Source: Candidatus Desulfosporosinus nitrosoreducens (lineage in GTDB: Bacteria; Bacillota; Desulfitobacteriia; Desulfitobacteriales; Desulfitobacteriaceae). From it: a stretch of 53,954 bases of DNA. This document shows, one piece after another, positions 8,344 through 17,141 of the stretch (position 1 is its first letter; each line of letters starts with the position of its first letter). The stretch lies in assembly GCF_030954495.1 (NCBI RefSeq), contig NZ_JAVHUW010000055.1, forward strand, positions 1 through 53,954, written 5' to 3'. The position numbers and the translations under genes are program-made. Below the pieces are notes generated by a model, which did not search any database, was not told the DNA's origin, and saw nothing but the letters and a program-made list of their open reading frames with translations.

Positions 8344-8530
8344 TCAAGAAATTACATCCAGACGATAACCCAAGCTACGGATGGTGAGAATTTGAAATCC
8401 GCATTGTTCGGGCGGAAATTGATCGCGCAGCCGCCAGACATGAACATCCAAAATACGTTCATGCCACCAAAATCTAAACCCCATAGTTCCGTCCCCAGTT
8501 CTGCGTTGAAAATCTTAGAATGAGAGGTTC
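8344..8530 (-). pseudogene. Remnant: DNA-binding domain of an OmpR/PhoB-type response regulator
   Basis: The minus strand encodes HERILDVHVWRLRDQF followed by ILTIRSLGYRLDV and a stop, the recognition helix and C-terminal hairpin of the OmpR winged helix. The preceding part, ELWGLDFGG, is in a different frame, so a one-base frameshift interrupts the domain. The receiver domain is gone. It lies between the dehydrogenase remnant and an intact NarL-type system and has no function as a protein. Confidence 0.75.
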
Positions 8531-8570
8531 ACCTCCAAGTTCACGTAAACCCTGAATAGCCTATGTGAAA

Positions 8571-8605
8571 AATAAGCCTTCCCTTAAGCAGGAAGGTTAT
8601 TTTTT
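8571..8605. terminator. Hairpin terminator
   Basis: AATAAGCCTTCC pairs with GGAAGGTTATT (one bulge) around a TTAAGCA-type loop, with T-rich sequence on one side and A-rich on the other. It lies 95 bases after the NarL-type regulator stop and would end the two-component operon. Confidence 0.65.
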
Positions 8606-8699
8606 ATCTGCTCATCCGGAATCCTCCTGAGCCAGATAGAACCTCGATTTTCATAGGGGCGGGCGGGACCGTAAGATTCATGTTCACACAAAACGTTGA

Positions 8700-9344
8700 T
8701 CAATGCGTATCATGAATATATAAAGCGAGTTCGGTTCTGCTGTTAAGCTCCAGCTTTTCCAAGATCCGTGTTACATAGTTTTTTACCGTGCCCTCAGTGA
8801 GAAAGAGACTATTGCCTATTTCCCGGTTGTTCTTTCCTTCGGCGACAAGTCTCGCGACCTCAAGCTCCCGCGGAGTGAGAAGGGTAAGGTTTGTAGCTTC
8901 ATTATCTGATTTTGAATTATAGTCCGTAGTGTTGAGCGCCTTGACCACTTTAGCCGCCACTTCGGGATTGAGCAGGATATTTCCGCTATAGGCAGTTTTA
9001 ATAGCTTTGATAATATCGTCAGAGCCTGAATCCTTGAGGATATAGCCGTCGGCTCCGTTCTTCAATCCCCGGAATATATACTCGTCCTCGTTAAAAGTCG
9101 TTAGAATAATCACCCGGATTTCAGGATGCTCGCGCTTGATAATTTCCGTGGTTTCCACTCCATCAAGGCCCGGCATCCGAATATCCATCAAAATAACATC
9201 CGGCAGCTGTTTTTCCAACAGAAGAAGCAATTCTCTTCCGTTGCTGGCTTCGCCAATTATCCGAATCTCTTCGTCAAGACTCAGCATCATTTTTAGGCCT
9301 TCACGTACAATCTCTTGGTCGTCGGTCAGAATAACGTTAATCAA
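8700..9344 (-). CDS. NarL/LuxR-family response regulator
   Basis: A 214-residue two-component regulator. The receiver domain covers residues 1-118, with acidic residues D8-D9 and the phosphorylation site Asp54 (LMDIRMPG). The LuxR-type helix-turn-helix lies at about 145-205 (LTPRELEVARLVAEGKNNREI, then TVKNYVTRIL). Its gene overlaps the upstream sensor kinase gene by 8 bases, so the two form an operon and a cognate pair. The likely target is the divergent membrane protein gene beyond the kinase (inference from position). Confidence 0.95.
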   Translation of the reverse strand: MINVILTDDQEIVREGLKMMLSLDEEIRIIGEASNGRELLLLLEKQLPDVILMDIRMPGLDGVETTEIIKREHPEIRVIILTTFNEDEYIFRGLKNGADGYILKDSGSDDIIKAIKTAYSGNILLNPEVAAKVVKALNTTDYNSKSDNEATNLTLLTPRELEVARLVAEGKNNREIGNSLFLTEGTVKNYVTRILEKLELNSRTELALYIHDTH

Positions 9345-10524
9345 TCTCAGTCTCCCTCCCGCTCAGTGGAATCATTGTCTGAATCGCAAAACCCGGTTCA
9401 GGGGCGGAAATAAAATGTACAGTCCCTCCCAGCGCCTCAATACGAGCGCGAATACCTCTGAGCCCATTGGATTCGATAATCGCCGCGCTGCCGCGGCCAT
9501 TATCCTGAACCGTGATCGTGACGTTATCGTTTTCGGCTTTCACCGCTATCTGGAAATCAGTTGCCCCCCCATGCCGGATACCGTTTGTCAGCCCTTCCCG
9601 AATCGTTTTATAAATACAATTTTTCAGTTCGGGATTGAGCGCTTCCAACTCTTGATCCTGGTCCACATTGATTTTAATATTGCCAAGCATTTTAAAATTA
9701 TCGGCAAGTTCTCTTACGGATTCGCTCAAATCGTTGATATTGCGTTCTTCTTTTAGTACGGAAACCGCAGAACGGAGCTCTTGGATAGCAGTTTTCGCTA
9801 TCTCATCTGCCTTGGCGAGAATTTCTTTCACCTTTTCCGGTTTCGTCGCAAAGGCCTTCTGGGCAAAATCAAGATGCATGGTCAGAGCCATCAAAGAATG
9901 CCCAAGGCTGTCGTGGAGTTCCTGGGCCATTTTGGCTCGCTCCCGTTCAATCGTCAATTCTTCAACCTTCATTGAATATTCTCGCAGTTTTGTATTAGAG
10001 GCCTGCAAATCGACGTTGAGTTTCCTGATTTCTTCCCTTTCCAACCGCCGATTCCTCATTAGAAAGAGAATGAAAATCAGAGCAGAATAGAAAATGATAT
10101 TAGAGAGCATGGCGGATATACTGCCATGTTCCAATATTGTATAAAGGACTGTAACAGCCAGATAAAGCAGCGCGTAAAGAATGAGAAAAGGTTTCATCAT
10201 CCGGTCCTTGAGAGTCAGAACTTCGGTAATTATAAAAATCAGATAGATGTCCGTTCCAACTCCCTTAGCAGTAAGTTTGATCACAGCGGCCGCGGTCAAA
10301 GATAGCACCATCAGTATAAGATGAAATACTCTCAGTTTGCCGATATCCTTTTTGCTTCCTAAGAAAGCCGTCGAAAACAAAAGCAGCCCGGACAGAAAAA
10401 GCAACGCTGTGATCTGGGCATTGCCCCTATTCATGCGAAAAATACCATAAAAAATCCAGAAAGCCACAAAAGCTCTGATAGCTGCAAATTTGTGGGCTTT
10501 TGTAAAATTCTTGATTTTCATCAT
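9337..10524 (-). CDS. Membrane sensor histidine kinase (HisKA_3 / DesK-like)
   Basis: A 395-residue sensor. About the first 155 residues hold five to six hydrophobic helices with almost no extracellular loop, so it probably senses membrane state or a membrane-embedded signal. A coiled coil (160-195) leads into the HisKA_3 dimerisation helix with the phospho-accepting His in MAQELHDSLGHSL (near residue 205). The HATPase domain ends the protein (N-box EGLTNGIRHG, G-box DNGRG). The architecture matches DesK/LiaS-like kinases that signal to NarL-type regulators. It overlaps its regulator gene by 8 bases. Confidence 0.93.
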   Translation of the reverse strand: MMKIKNFTKAHKFAAIRAFVAFWIFYGIFRMNRGNAQITALLFLSGLLLFSTAFLGSKKDIGKLRVFHLILMVLSLTAAAVIKLTAKGVGTDIYLIFIITEVLTLKDRMMKPFLILYALLYLAVTVLYTILEHGSISAMLSNIIFYSALIFILFLMRNRRLEREEIRKLNVDLQASNTKLREYSMKVEELTIERERAKMAQELHDSLGHSLMALTMHLDFAQKAFATKPEKVKEILAKADEIAKTAIQELRSAVSVLKEERNINDLSESVRELADNFKMLGNIKINVDQDQELEALNPELKNCIYKTIREGLTNGIRHGGATDFQIAVKAENDNVTITVQDNGRGSAAIIESNGLRGIRARIEALGGTVHFISAPEPGFAIQTMIPLSGRETEID

Positions 10525-10765
10525 AAGTCTAACATCCTTTAACTGACATTATTATGAAAATAATCATTATTATATCATGGTCAAGATGATTGACTATATT
10601 ACTTTGGTCATACGTAAAATCCGTACTTAAGTGACTATAAAGCATAAGGCAACCGCGTTAGAATAATCACATCGCAACCAATTTCAACAATCTTGCAATG
10701 AGAGGCGTGGTCGCAGAATTTCCGGTTTCAGGCAATAATAATAAATTTGAAAGGAAGTTGTTTCA

Positions 10766-11278
10766 ATGAACACAATAATAACTATAGCAGCCGGCATCTT
10801 CGTAGTATTGGTTATGATTTGGGTAATCTGGCGACAGATGTCCACAAGGATAGTGTTAAAAAAGCCGACACTTTGGCTCGGCATTATGATAGTCGGAATT
10901 GTCGTTGCGGCTATGCACATTTCTAAGGGCATCGTTTTTTGGTCGATAGGCGACATCATTTTCTTGATTATGGCTTATCCTGTTTCAGCGGTACTTTTCG
11001 CCGTTCTGCGTGCTAAGAGTTATCGCCTCTGGGTTGGTAATGACGGTTTAGTAATGCGTAAGGGCACCGCTATTACACTCATTCTGTGGGTGATTTCAGT
11101 CGCGATTCATGCATGGGGCAACTATATTGTACCTGGAAGCGAAATTCTCATGGCATTTTATATGGGCCTTACACTGCTAATCCAGCGCAAATTAGTCTTT
11201 AACAGAGCAAAACAAAAATACCCAAATGAAATCAAGGCTAACTTAGCCATAGAGGCGAAAAAAAATGAACGGCGATGA
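10766..11278 (+). CDS. Small multi-pass membrane protein, possibly CcdC/DUF1453-like
   Basis: 170 residues with four to five predicted membrane helices and a basic C-terminal tail. The pattern of an early R-x-x-x-x-R/K segment after helix 1, a central GD pair and a helix with AVLFAVLRAKSYRLWVG resembles the CcdC/DUF1453 group, but I am not sure of this. The ATG follows AAAGGAAG. It is divergent from the sensor kinase across 240 bases, the position of the typical target gene of such systems. No enzymatic residues are evident. Confidence 0.75.
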   Translation: MNTIITIAAGIFVVLVMIWVIWRQMSTRIVLKKPTLWLGIMIVGIVVAAMHISKGIVFWSIGDIIFLIMAYPVSAVLFAVLRAKSYRLWVGNDGLVMRKGTAITLILWVISVAIHAWGNYIVPGSEILMAFYMGLTLLIQRKLVFNRAKQKYPNEIKANLAIEAKKNERR

Positions 11279-11353
11279 AGTGCTATTTTGCCAATATTAT
11301 AGGCACTTCTGTTTCGGAAGTACGAATTATAAAATTATGACAGGGAGAACAGT

Positions 11354-11466
11354 ATGGCAGAAATCAAATGGATATTATGCCCTGTTTGCAAGAACAAAAT
11401 GTGACTGAAAATCCGCAATACCATCGGGAAGGTCTGTTTATTAACGCAGATTTTACCTATCATTAA
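11354..11466 (+). pseudogene. Remnant of a cysteine-rich KTR-domain protein gene
   Basis: After GGGAG, an ATG opens MAEIKWILCPVCKNKM and then a TGA. The intact family reads CPVCxNKTRLKIR; here the codons for T-R have become ATG TGA, and LKIR follows in frame. The second CxxC half is deleted, but a tail resembling ..LFIN.. and the usual terminator are kept. KTR proteins are tiny zinc-ribbon-like proteins often carried with mobile DNA. This copy cannot make the full protein. Confidence 0.65.
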
Positions 11467-11469
11467 TAA

Positions 11470-11514
11470 CAGCCAAACCGTTCCAAAAGAGCGGTCTGGC
11501 TGTGTGGGTTTTTT
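11470..11514 (+). terminator. Rho-independent terminator
   Basis: CAGCCAAACCGTTC pairs with GAGCGGTCTGGCTG, followed by a run of T. It ends the KTR remnant and perhaps the membrane protein transcript. Confidence 0.85.
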
Positions 11515-11612
11515 AACTTATAATTTCACTGCGGTTTATATCCGACCAGCTGTGCACTCTTATACCGGTGAGATATGGGTACTGCTGCCGGATTTGTGAG
11601 GGCTTAAACTCT

Positions 11613-12773
11613 TTATAGCGCTGCTCTGAATATGTTCAAAACATCATGGCTTGTCAGCGGGTAAAAAGCTTTCTTCATCCCTTTGGCTGCTTTTTCTGCC
11701 ATGATCTCCAGATGGGCATCATCAATACCGACTTCTCTCAGGGTAGCAGGTATTTCCAAGGCTCTGAAGAAATCTGCCGTTTTTTCAATGGCTTTACCGG
11801 CAATAGCAAACTTGTCTAAGGCAGGGTCGATTCCCCATACGTTAACGCCATACTCGACAAAACGGTCTAGCGTTTTGTCGTTTAGAACATACTTCATCCA
11901 GTGGGGAGTCAGAATAGCCAGACCTACGCCATGCGTAATATCATAGTAGGCACTAAGTTCGTGCTCCATGGGATGCACCGAAGTCGCAACGTCATTTCCC
12001 CGCCAGGTGATGCCGTCGATGGCCAGACTGGATACCCACATGAGGTTGGCCCGGGCTTCATAATTCTCCGGCTCGTTATAGGCGATAGGCCCATAGTGAA
12101 TGCAGGTTTTCAGCAGCCCTTCGGCAAGGCGGTTCTGCACATAGGCTCCTTGGACATTGTTGAAGTAATGCTCGAAAATATGGGACATGATGTCTGCCGT
12201 TCCCGCTGCCGTTTGATTTTTAGGTACGGTAAAGGTGTACTCCGGATCTAAAATAGACACTTTGGGATAAAACAAGGGACTGAAGGCGCCAAGTTTATCA
12301 TTGGTTTTCATATTGGAGATGACGGCAAAGCGGTCCATCTCCGAACCGGTAGCGGCAAGGGTAAGAATTGCCAGCACGGGAAGAGTCTCCGTGACGGGCG
12401 CAGCTCCGGTCACGATATCCCAGGAATCCCCCGCGTAGTTGGCCCCCGCGGAAATTACTTTAGCGCAATCAATGGTACTCCCGCCGCCTGCCGCGATGAT
12501 AACCTCAATAGCATTTTTTCGGCACAGTTCCACGCCGGCACGCACGGTTTCAATTCTGGGATTGGGCTCTACTCCCGGCAGCTCTGTAACTTCAACTCCA
12601 ATTCTTGCGAAAATGGCATAGATTGCCTGATAGAGACCCATGCGCTTGATGCTTCCGCCCCCGTAAACCAGCAATACCTTATTTCCGTATTTGGGAATCT
12701 CCTTTTCCAGTTGTTCAATTTGGCCTTTGCCGAAAAAAATTTCCGTGGGAATTTGATAATAAAAATTGTTCAT
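11613..12773 (-). CDS. Iron-containing alcohol dehydrogenase (BdhA/YqhD-like)
   Basis: A 386-residue NAD(P)H-dependent enzyme that interconverts aldehydes and alcohols, related to butanol dehydrogenases. The N-terminal Rossmann part has GGGSTIDCAKVISAGA (about 95-110) and LAATGSEMDRFAVISN (about 140). The metal site is complete: Asp and His in ADIMSHIFEHYF, His in VHPMEHELSAYYDITHG and the second His of that motif. The length is normal. It is a single gene with an upstream promoter gap of 180 bases. A decayed copy of its 3' end is at 8.2 kb, so there was once a second dehydrogenase nearby. Confidence 0.93.
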   Translation of the reverse strand: MNNFYYQIPTEIFFGKGQIEQLEKEIPKYGNKVLLVYGGGSIKRMGLYQAIYAIFARIGVEVTELPGVEPNPRIETVRAGVELCRKNAIEVIIAAGGGSTIDCAKVISAGANYAGDSWDIVTGAAPVTETLPVLAILTLAATGSEMDRFAVISNMKTNDKLGAFSPLFYPKVSILDPEYTFTVPKNQTAAGTADIMSHIFEHYFNNVQGAYVQNRLAEGLLKTCIHYGPIAYNEPENYEARANLMWVSSLAIDGITWRGNDVATSVHPMEHELSAYYDITHGVGLAILTPHWMKYVLNDKTLDRFVEYGVNVWGIDPALDKFAIAGKAIEKTADFFRALEIPATLREVGIDDAHLEIMAEKAAKGMKKAFYPLTSHDVLNIFRAAL

Positions 12774-12956
12774 GATTTATAAAATCTCTCCTTTTCCGCT
12801 AATTTCGGTGAAGGGTTCGCAATATCCCCCGTCTCTTTTCCTCGATATCTTTTCAATTTCAGCAAATCACAGGTATAGTCCATCGCGGCCTCAGCCCGCC
12901 TTTACAACCCCGTTAAGGGGAAAATAAACCATAGGTACTTCCCGCTCCCCTTCTCT

Positions 12957-13283
12957 TTAAAACGTCTGCTGTATCAGCCAGCCATAATCCTGTCTGCAAT
13001 CTATGATATAGTCAACATACACCATCCGATCTTTGATCTGGTACAGGAGCAAATACCATTTCTCAACAAACATCTTGTGATATTTGTTGGGCGGAATAAA
13101 CTCAGCATTCAGAAACGGATAGCGCTCGGGCATTTGATATAGGGAGCGGATAGCATCCATCAAGCTGTTTTTTACCTCGCGGGCAGCGGGTGGGCTTTTT
13201 TGTACCCAAAAACGGATATGGCCCGTCAGCATCTGACGGGCGCGGTCGGAAACAATCACCGTATATTGAGACTTATTTTCCAT
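12957..13283 (-). CDS. RelE/ParE-family toxin
   Basis: 108 residues with the ParE/RelE fold pattern: IVSDRARQMLTGHIRFW, a helical segment VKNSLMDAIRSLYQMPERYP, then strands with YHKMFVEKWYLLLYQIKD and VYVDYIIDCRQDYG. Such proteins cut mRNA at the ribosome or block gyrase; which applies here cannot be told. I take ATG at 13283, where ATGGAAAATAA overlaps the antitoxin stop by 11 bases. The GAGGTGG ahead of it is a ribosome binding site inside the antitoxin gene. The gene is second in a two-gene module. Confidence 0.88.
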   Translation of the reverse strand: MENKSQYTVIVSDRARQMLTGHIRFWVQKSPPAAREVKNSLMDAIRSLYQMPERYPFLNAEFIPPNKYHKMFVEKWYLLLYQIKDRMVYVDYIIDCRQDYGWLIQQTF

Positions 13284-13551
13284 GTTCCACCTCATCAATA
13301 ATGCCGTCCAGACAGCTTTCCAGTTCATCGGGTGTCACTCCGGTACGTCCGCTCAAACGGTCTTCCTCAACGGCTAGCAGCTCTTCGCGCAGCTTGAGCA
13401 TTTTTTCGCGGCGGGTAAATGCTTCTATATCCATAACTACAAGATCGCCCTCGCCGTTTTTCGTAAGATATACAGGCTCACCGGTAGATTTACACAAAGC
13501 CGCAATTTCATTGTAATTTTGCCTGATGCTTGCCGACGGTTTAATCTGCAT
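13273..13551 (-). CDS. Phd/YefM-family antitoxin
   Basis: 92 residues; the N-terminal part (MQIKPSASIRQNYNEIA, then CKSTGEPVYLTKNGEGDLVVMDIEAF) is the DNA-binding Phd/YefM fold that represses its own promoter. The acidic, helical C-terminal half should wrap and neutralise the toxin. The ATG at 13551 follows GAGGGAG. The toxin gene overlaps its stop by 11 bases. AT-rich sequence with the repeat CATAG...CTATG (13577-13605) upstream is a possible autoregulatory site. Confidence 0.9.
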   Translation of the reverse strand: MQIKPSASIRQNYNEIAALCKSTGEPVYLTKNGEGDLVVMDIEAFTRREKMLKLREELLAVEEDRLSGRTGVTPDELESCLDGIIDEVEHGK

Positions 13552-13661
13552 GGTGTCAACTCCCTCGTAGCAACATTCTAACCATAGCATAGTCTTTTTA
13601 TGCTATGAAAGCAATCAACAATTTGTTGCGGCCTCGCAAGCTGTTTTTATGAACTGACCTG

Positions 13662-14159
13662 CTAGGCCCGTGAAAAGTGAGCGGATATACCTAAGTATTC
13701 TTGGCACGATTTCACATAATCAAGCGGCACATCCATGCGCAGGGCGGTTTCCGCAACCGAAAGTCCCATATCTATGAACCTCTTAACAACCATATTCAGG
13801 CTTTCTCCGACTTCGATGATATGTTTATCCAGGTCATAGAAGCGGATAACTCTTTGTCCCCAGGCATGTTCAAAGAGCGGATGAACGTACTCTATCGTTT
13901 TCATACGGCTTAGTTTGCTGACAAAGGCAGCTATGTCATCTTCTTCAAAATATAATTCCCAGGCATTGTTTTGGAAAACAATTTCTTTATCCTTACGGAT
14001 AAAATCTTGCCAAGTAGCGGCGGTCTGCAATGCTATGCCGCCTGTCAGGGTAACATTGGCGCCAAAATCAGAAATAACTTCAAGTCCCAAAACGTTGTGA
14101 TAAAACTCCTTGGCCTTTTCCATATCCTTTACCGCAAGCAAGGTGCAAGTATATTTCAT
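13662..14159 (-). CDS. VOC (glyoxalase/bleomycin-resistance) family protein
   Basis: 165 residues. The VOC domain spans about 1-120 (TLLAVKDMEKAKEFYHNVLGLEV, paired beta-alpha-beta modules, and VIRFYDLDKHIIEVGE at the end). A C-terminal helical tail of about 40 residues (FIDMGLSVAETALRMDVPLDYV) looks like a small helix-turn-helix and is found in a subset of VOC proteins in Firmicutes. GGAGGGG precedes the ATG. The substrate is unknown; metal binding is plausible but the ligands are not certain. Confidence 0.85.
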   Translation of the reverse strand: MKYTCTLLAVKDMEKAKEFYHNVLGLEVISDFGANVTLTGGIALQTAATWQDFIRKDKEIVFQNNAWELYFEEDDIAAFVSKLSRMKTIEYVHPLFEHAWGQRVIRFYDLDKHIIEVGESLNMVVKRFIDMGLSVAETALRMDVPLDYVKSCQEYLGISAHFSRA

Positions 14160-14205
14160 TCAGCCCACCCCTCCAAAGCCGATCTATTTTACGGACACGT
14201 ACGGG

Positions 14206-14796
14206 TTATCTTCTATAATAAAATCTCCACAGATAATCTTTGGCTTCCCCGGCATAATCAATCCCCACCCGTTTCGTCACTACTATCTTGAACCGTTCAT
14301 TTCCTCCTTCTTCTATATAGAGCTTGCTGCCGCACAAATCCTCTCCATTGGAACCTTTGTCAATGAATAATGCCTTGCATAATTTTCCCGGCCCATTCGT
14401 TAAGGCCTTCATTTGACTCTTGGTTAACTGATCATATGTCTTTTTAAATCTGTTTTGTGCCATCAAGTCCAGTCCGCCTATGGGCTCAACCGCTCTTAGC
14501 AAAACAGCCTGGGGGGTTCCTTCTTCCCTGGTCACTATGTTAAAGCAATAGTGCATGCCGTAAACCATAAACACATAGGAAAATCCCGGTCCTCCGTACA
14601 TAACCTCTACCCGCGGCGTTCTCCTTCCGCCATAGGAATGGGCGGCTTTATCTTCGATGCCCATGTAGGCTTCAGATTCCACAATTTTTGCGCAAATTTT
14701 TTGCCCGTCTCTTTCGCGTACAAGTACCTTTCCCAAAAGTTCTTTAGCAACTATTAAAGAATCTCGATTATAAAATTCCCTGCTTAATCGTTTCAT
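14206..14796 (-). CDS. mpg: 3-methyladenine DNA glycosylase, AAG/Mpg family
   Basis: This enzyme removes alkylated and deaminated purines from DNA to start base-excision repair. It is 196 residues from the ATG at 14796 (preceded by AAAGGAG). Conserved blocks are LGKVLV near residue 25, the active-site segment ESEAYMGIEDKAAHSYGGRRTPR, MYGGPGFSYVFMVYGMHYCFNIV, and NGPGKLCKA. The catalytic Glu and the Tyr that inserts into the DNA lie in the second and third blocks. A longer reading from 14823 lacks a ribosome binding site. A different 3-methyladenine glycosylase (Tag) is at 42 kb. Confidence 0.93.
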   Translation of the reverse strand: MKRLSREFYNRDSLIVAKELLGKVLVRERDGQKICAKIVESEAYMGIEDKAAHSYGGRRTPRVEVMYGGPGFSYVFMVYGMHYCFNIVTREEGTPQAVLLRAVEPIGGLDLMAQNRFKKTYDQLTKSQMKALTNGPGKLCKALFIDKGSNGEDLCGSKLYIEEGGNERFKIVVTKRVGIDYAGEAKDYLWRFYYRR

Positions 14797-14838
14797 TTTA
14801 TTTACTGCTCCTTTTCCGACCATTGGTACTGCAAAGCT

Positions 14839-15735
14839 TTAGGCGTGAGAAATAACAGGAAACATCAACGGTTCACCGGCAAAAAGATTATCGCCGGAGC
14901 AGTGTACAAACAGGGTGGTATCTCCTTCACGCTGCATTTGAGCTGTAAAACCGGAAGTATTTAAAGGTGTAAAGCCCAATAATATTTCCTTTTCCGGGCC
15001 TAAAGAAATCTCGCCCAAAACATCGCTCAATTCGGCGTCGGTTTCACCAAAAATATCGCAGCACCTGATTTGGCCATCGTTGTTTTCGGCAATAATAACC
15101 ACGTCATATTGCGGGGAATAAAATACATTTTCTTTCATAATCACCTGGCAATAAAAGGATAATAAGCCTTGATTTTCTGTCATATAGAAGGCTGAGAAAG
15201 GATTCCCCTGCTCATACTTTTCAGAAACGAGGCGAATACTCTCTTCAGCATGCATTTGCAGTTTCACTGCTTTGCTGTTATTGGGAGTTATCCCGGATCG
15301 TTTATAGGCATATTCCGGCATTTTTACAAAACCGAACTTGGGATAAAAATCGAGAACAGAATTATTGGCAAAGAGGTAAATACCATCACAACAACCTTGC
15401 CATCTGTCAATAATATTCTCGATTAACCAGCGGCTTAATCCTTGAGCGCGAAATTCCGGAGCGGTCATAACTGTCCCCAGCTGAATGTAAAATTTTCTCT
15501 CGCCCCGATAATAAAAGGGAATCTGATTTACCGCAACATTGGCGCAAACCCTCCCCTCCAGAGCCAGAACATGAGGTTCGTATTGCCCTCCGACATTCTC
15601 AAAGGATATGCCAAAAGTACTCTGGGATAATTGGTTAAAGCTTGTAAAGAGATTGCTGTCCTTGCCTATTTGGTTAGAAAACCTATAGTTTACTCCTTTG
15701 ATTTCCACATCAACGTCGTTTTTTAGTTCTTTCAT
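14839..15735 (-). CDS. GNAT family N-acetyltransferase
   Basis: 298 residues. The acetyl-CoA binding motif lies in TVMTAPEFRAQGLSRWLIENI at about 95-115, followed by IYLFANNSVLDFYPKFGFV, typical of GNAT motif B. The C-terminal half is a second domain of unknown fold, possibly a degenerate GNAT or sterol-carrier-like domain. GAGGTGAAAC precedes the ATG. It lies 42 bases upstream of mpg on the same strand and may be cotranscribed. The acceptor substrate is not known. Confidence 0.85.
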   Translation of the reverse strand: MKELKNDVDVEIKGVNYRFSNQIGKDSNLFTSFNQLSQSTFGISFENVGGQYEPHVLALEGRVCANVAVNQIPFYYRGERKFYIQLGTVMTAPEFRAQGLSRWLIENIIDRWQGCCDGIYLFANNSVLDFYPKFGFVKMPEYAYKRSGITPNNSKAVKLQMHAEESIRLVSEKYEQGNPFSAFYMTENQGLLSFYCQVIMKENVFYSPQYDVVIIAENNDGQIRCCDIFGETDAELSDVLGEISLGPEKEILLGFTPLNTSGFTAQMQREGDTTLFVHCSGDNLFAGEPLMFPVISHA

Positions 15736-16000
15736 GTTTCACCTCGTTTGACTTTTTTATACTGTCGTTGATTTATGATTTCCACAATAAAGGCTGCCCT
15801 GTAAAATTACCTTGTCATTTTTCCCAAAAAACTTTCAAGCAAGCCGAATTATGAACCATGCTTGGGAGGGACGCAAACTTTAAACGTCCCGGCATTGTTG
15901 CAAGGTATTCCTTCATTTCTTGGGAGAGATGTGCAAGTGATTAAATATTTTCTGTCGACGTTCCACTAGTCGCTAACCAAAGTTAAAATCAAACAAAAAA

Positions 16001-16453
16001 TTAATGAGAAAAACAGATTAACAAGAAAACAATAACTATCCCCAATAAGCAAAACAGTGTTGTGTAAAACTGGGGGTCATTATTAATAATGCCAATAGTT
16101 TTATCTACATACTTTACTTTTAGGTTTTTAAGAGTGTTTTTATTATTTAAAAAATCTTCTTTTAAAATATACACACCCTCATATTCGGGTAAAATTGATC
16201 CGTCGTTGTAAACAATGTCACTGGTTATACTATGTATTTTGTAATTTTCGTTTAAAAGCCTTATTTCAGACGTTGCCCCATAATGCTCTGTATATTGTTC
16301 TGGATTCTCATCAAACGTAGTAATAGGCCTTTTTCCCCCTCCCCCTTTGTATAGATATATGGGTTTGCGTCTTTCTTTTTTTATTTCAAATATTCCGATT
16401 AAAATATAATCAGCATCTCCCAGCCGAACTGTTTCTGACACTTGTTTCTTCAA
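16001..16453 (-). CDS. Hypothetical protein with C-terminal membrane anchor
   Basis: 150 residues; I do not recognise the family. The N-terminal 125 residues look like a soluble, beta-rich domain (VRLGDADYILIGIFEI, a glycine stretch YKGGGGKRP, then DIVYNDGSILPEYEGVYIL). The last 25 are a hydrophobic helix (LFCLLGIVIVFLLICF), so the protein is probably tail-anchored with the domain in the cytoplasm. The gene is more AT-rich than its neighbours, which could mean transfer. AAGGGGG precedes the ATG. Confidence 0.65.
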   Translation of the reverse strand: MKKQVSETVRLGDADYILIGIFEIKKERRKPIYLYKGGGGKRPITTFDENPEQYTEHYGATSEIRLLNENYKIHSITSDIVYNDGSILPEYEGVYILKEDFLNNKNTLKNLKVKYVDKTIGIINNDPQFYTTLFCLLGIVIVFLLICFSH

Positions 16454-16570
16454 ACCATAATAACCCCCTTTATGAGTTTAACACATTATAGTATATTTAG
16501 GGAAAATTACATTGTCATGAAAAAGATGCCTGCTCAAGGAAAATACCCCCGGCAGATCTCATGAATAAAA

Positions 16571-16692
16571 AAGACTTGATTGGAGTTTTAACTCCATCTG
16601 AATCTTAGCCGCACTTATCCAGGGACTTAGCCCGCTCTTAACTCACCGCTTGCCGAAGCGGGAGTCTTAGAGCGGCTTAGTCAGCGGATAAA
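16571..16692 (-). repeat. Dispersed structured repeat, copy 3
   Basis: A nearly complete reverse-orientation copy: AAGACTTGATTGGAGTTTTAACTCC, then the TTATCC...GGATAA large hairpin. It has an extra C in CCCGCTCTTA and a shortened outer arm on the small hairpin. It lies between two minus-strand genes and faces the 5' end of the hypothetical gene. Confidence 0.9.
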
Positions 16693-16813
16693 AATAATCC
16701 TATTGAGAGCATTGCTAATATAATACTTTTAAAATTAATTGAATTAATCCTTACCCCTTCGCACCTCAAGGGCCAAGCATACCATTATCAATATATTACC
16801 GCCCAATAAATTA

Positions 16814-16850
16814 GCAAAGAGCCTGAACCATCATAGTTCAAGCTCTTTGC
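16814..16850 (-). terminator. Hairpin 3' of the acyl-carrier-like gene
   Basis: GCAAAGAGC pairs with GCTCTTTGC and GAAC with GTTC around CATCATA. It lies 31 bases after the stop. The T-run is weak, so termination is probable but not certain. Confidence 0.55.
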
Positions 16851-16880
16851 TATTTGTACCTTTATCCTGAAAGTTAGCAC

Positions 16881-17117
16881 TTAGACATCCGACTGAGCGC
16901 GCTCGATATATTCTACAAGCTTATTGACACAGTTAAAGTTATGGACATCCTCATCATGAATAACGATATTGAAAGCCTGCTCGCATTCGATGACCAGCTT
17001 GGCAAGGTCGACTGCCTTGATTCCGGAGTCCCCCGTCAATTCCGTTTCCGGCGCAATATCTGCATCGTCAAGCCCTAAAATTTCCGCCAGAATTTCCGCC
17101 ACCTTCTGAAAGACCAA
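16881..17117 (-). CDS. Acyl-carrier-protein-like protein
   Basis: 78 residues with the acyl carrier fold: MVFQKVAEILAEILGLD at the start, the phosphopantetheine site GDSGIKAVDLAKLV with Ser31, and ECEQAFNIVIHDEDV. The DSG replaces the usual DSL and the spacing before the serine is short, so this is not the housekeeping AcpP. I prefer a TTG start at 17117, eight bases after AAGGAG and matching the MVF start of carrier proteins; GTG at 17126 is too close to that site. It follows helD by about 25 bases in the same direction, and no fatty acid or polyketide genes are near. Its acyl partner is unknown. Confidence 0.8.
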   Translation of the reverse strand: MVFQKVAEILAEILGLDDADIAPETELTGDSGIKAVDLAKLVIECEQAFNIVIHDEDVHNFNCVNKLVEYIERAQSDV

Positions 17118-17141
17118 TTCCCTCACTCCTTAACGCCAATT

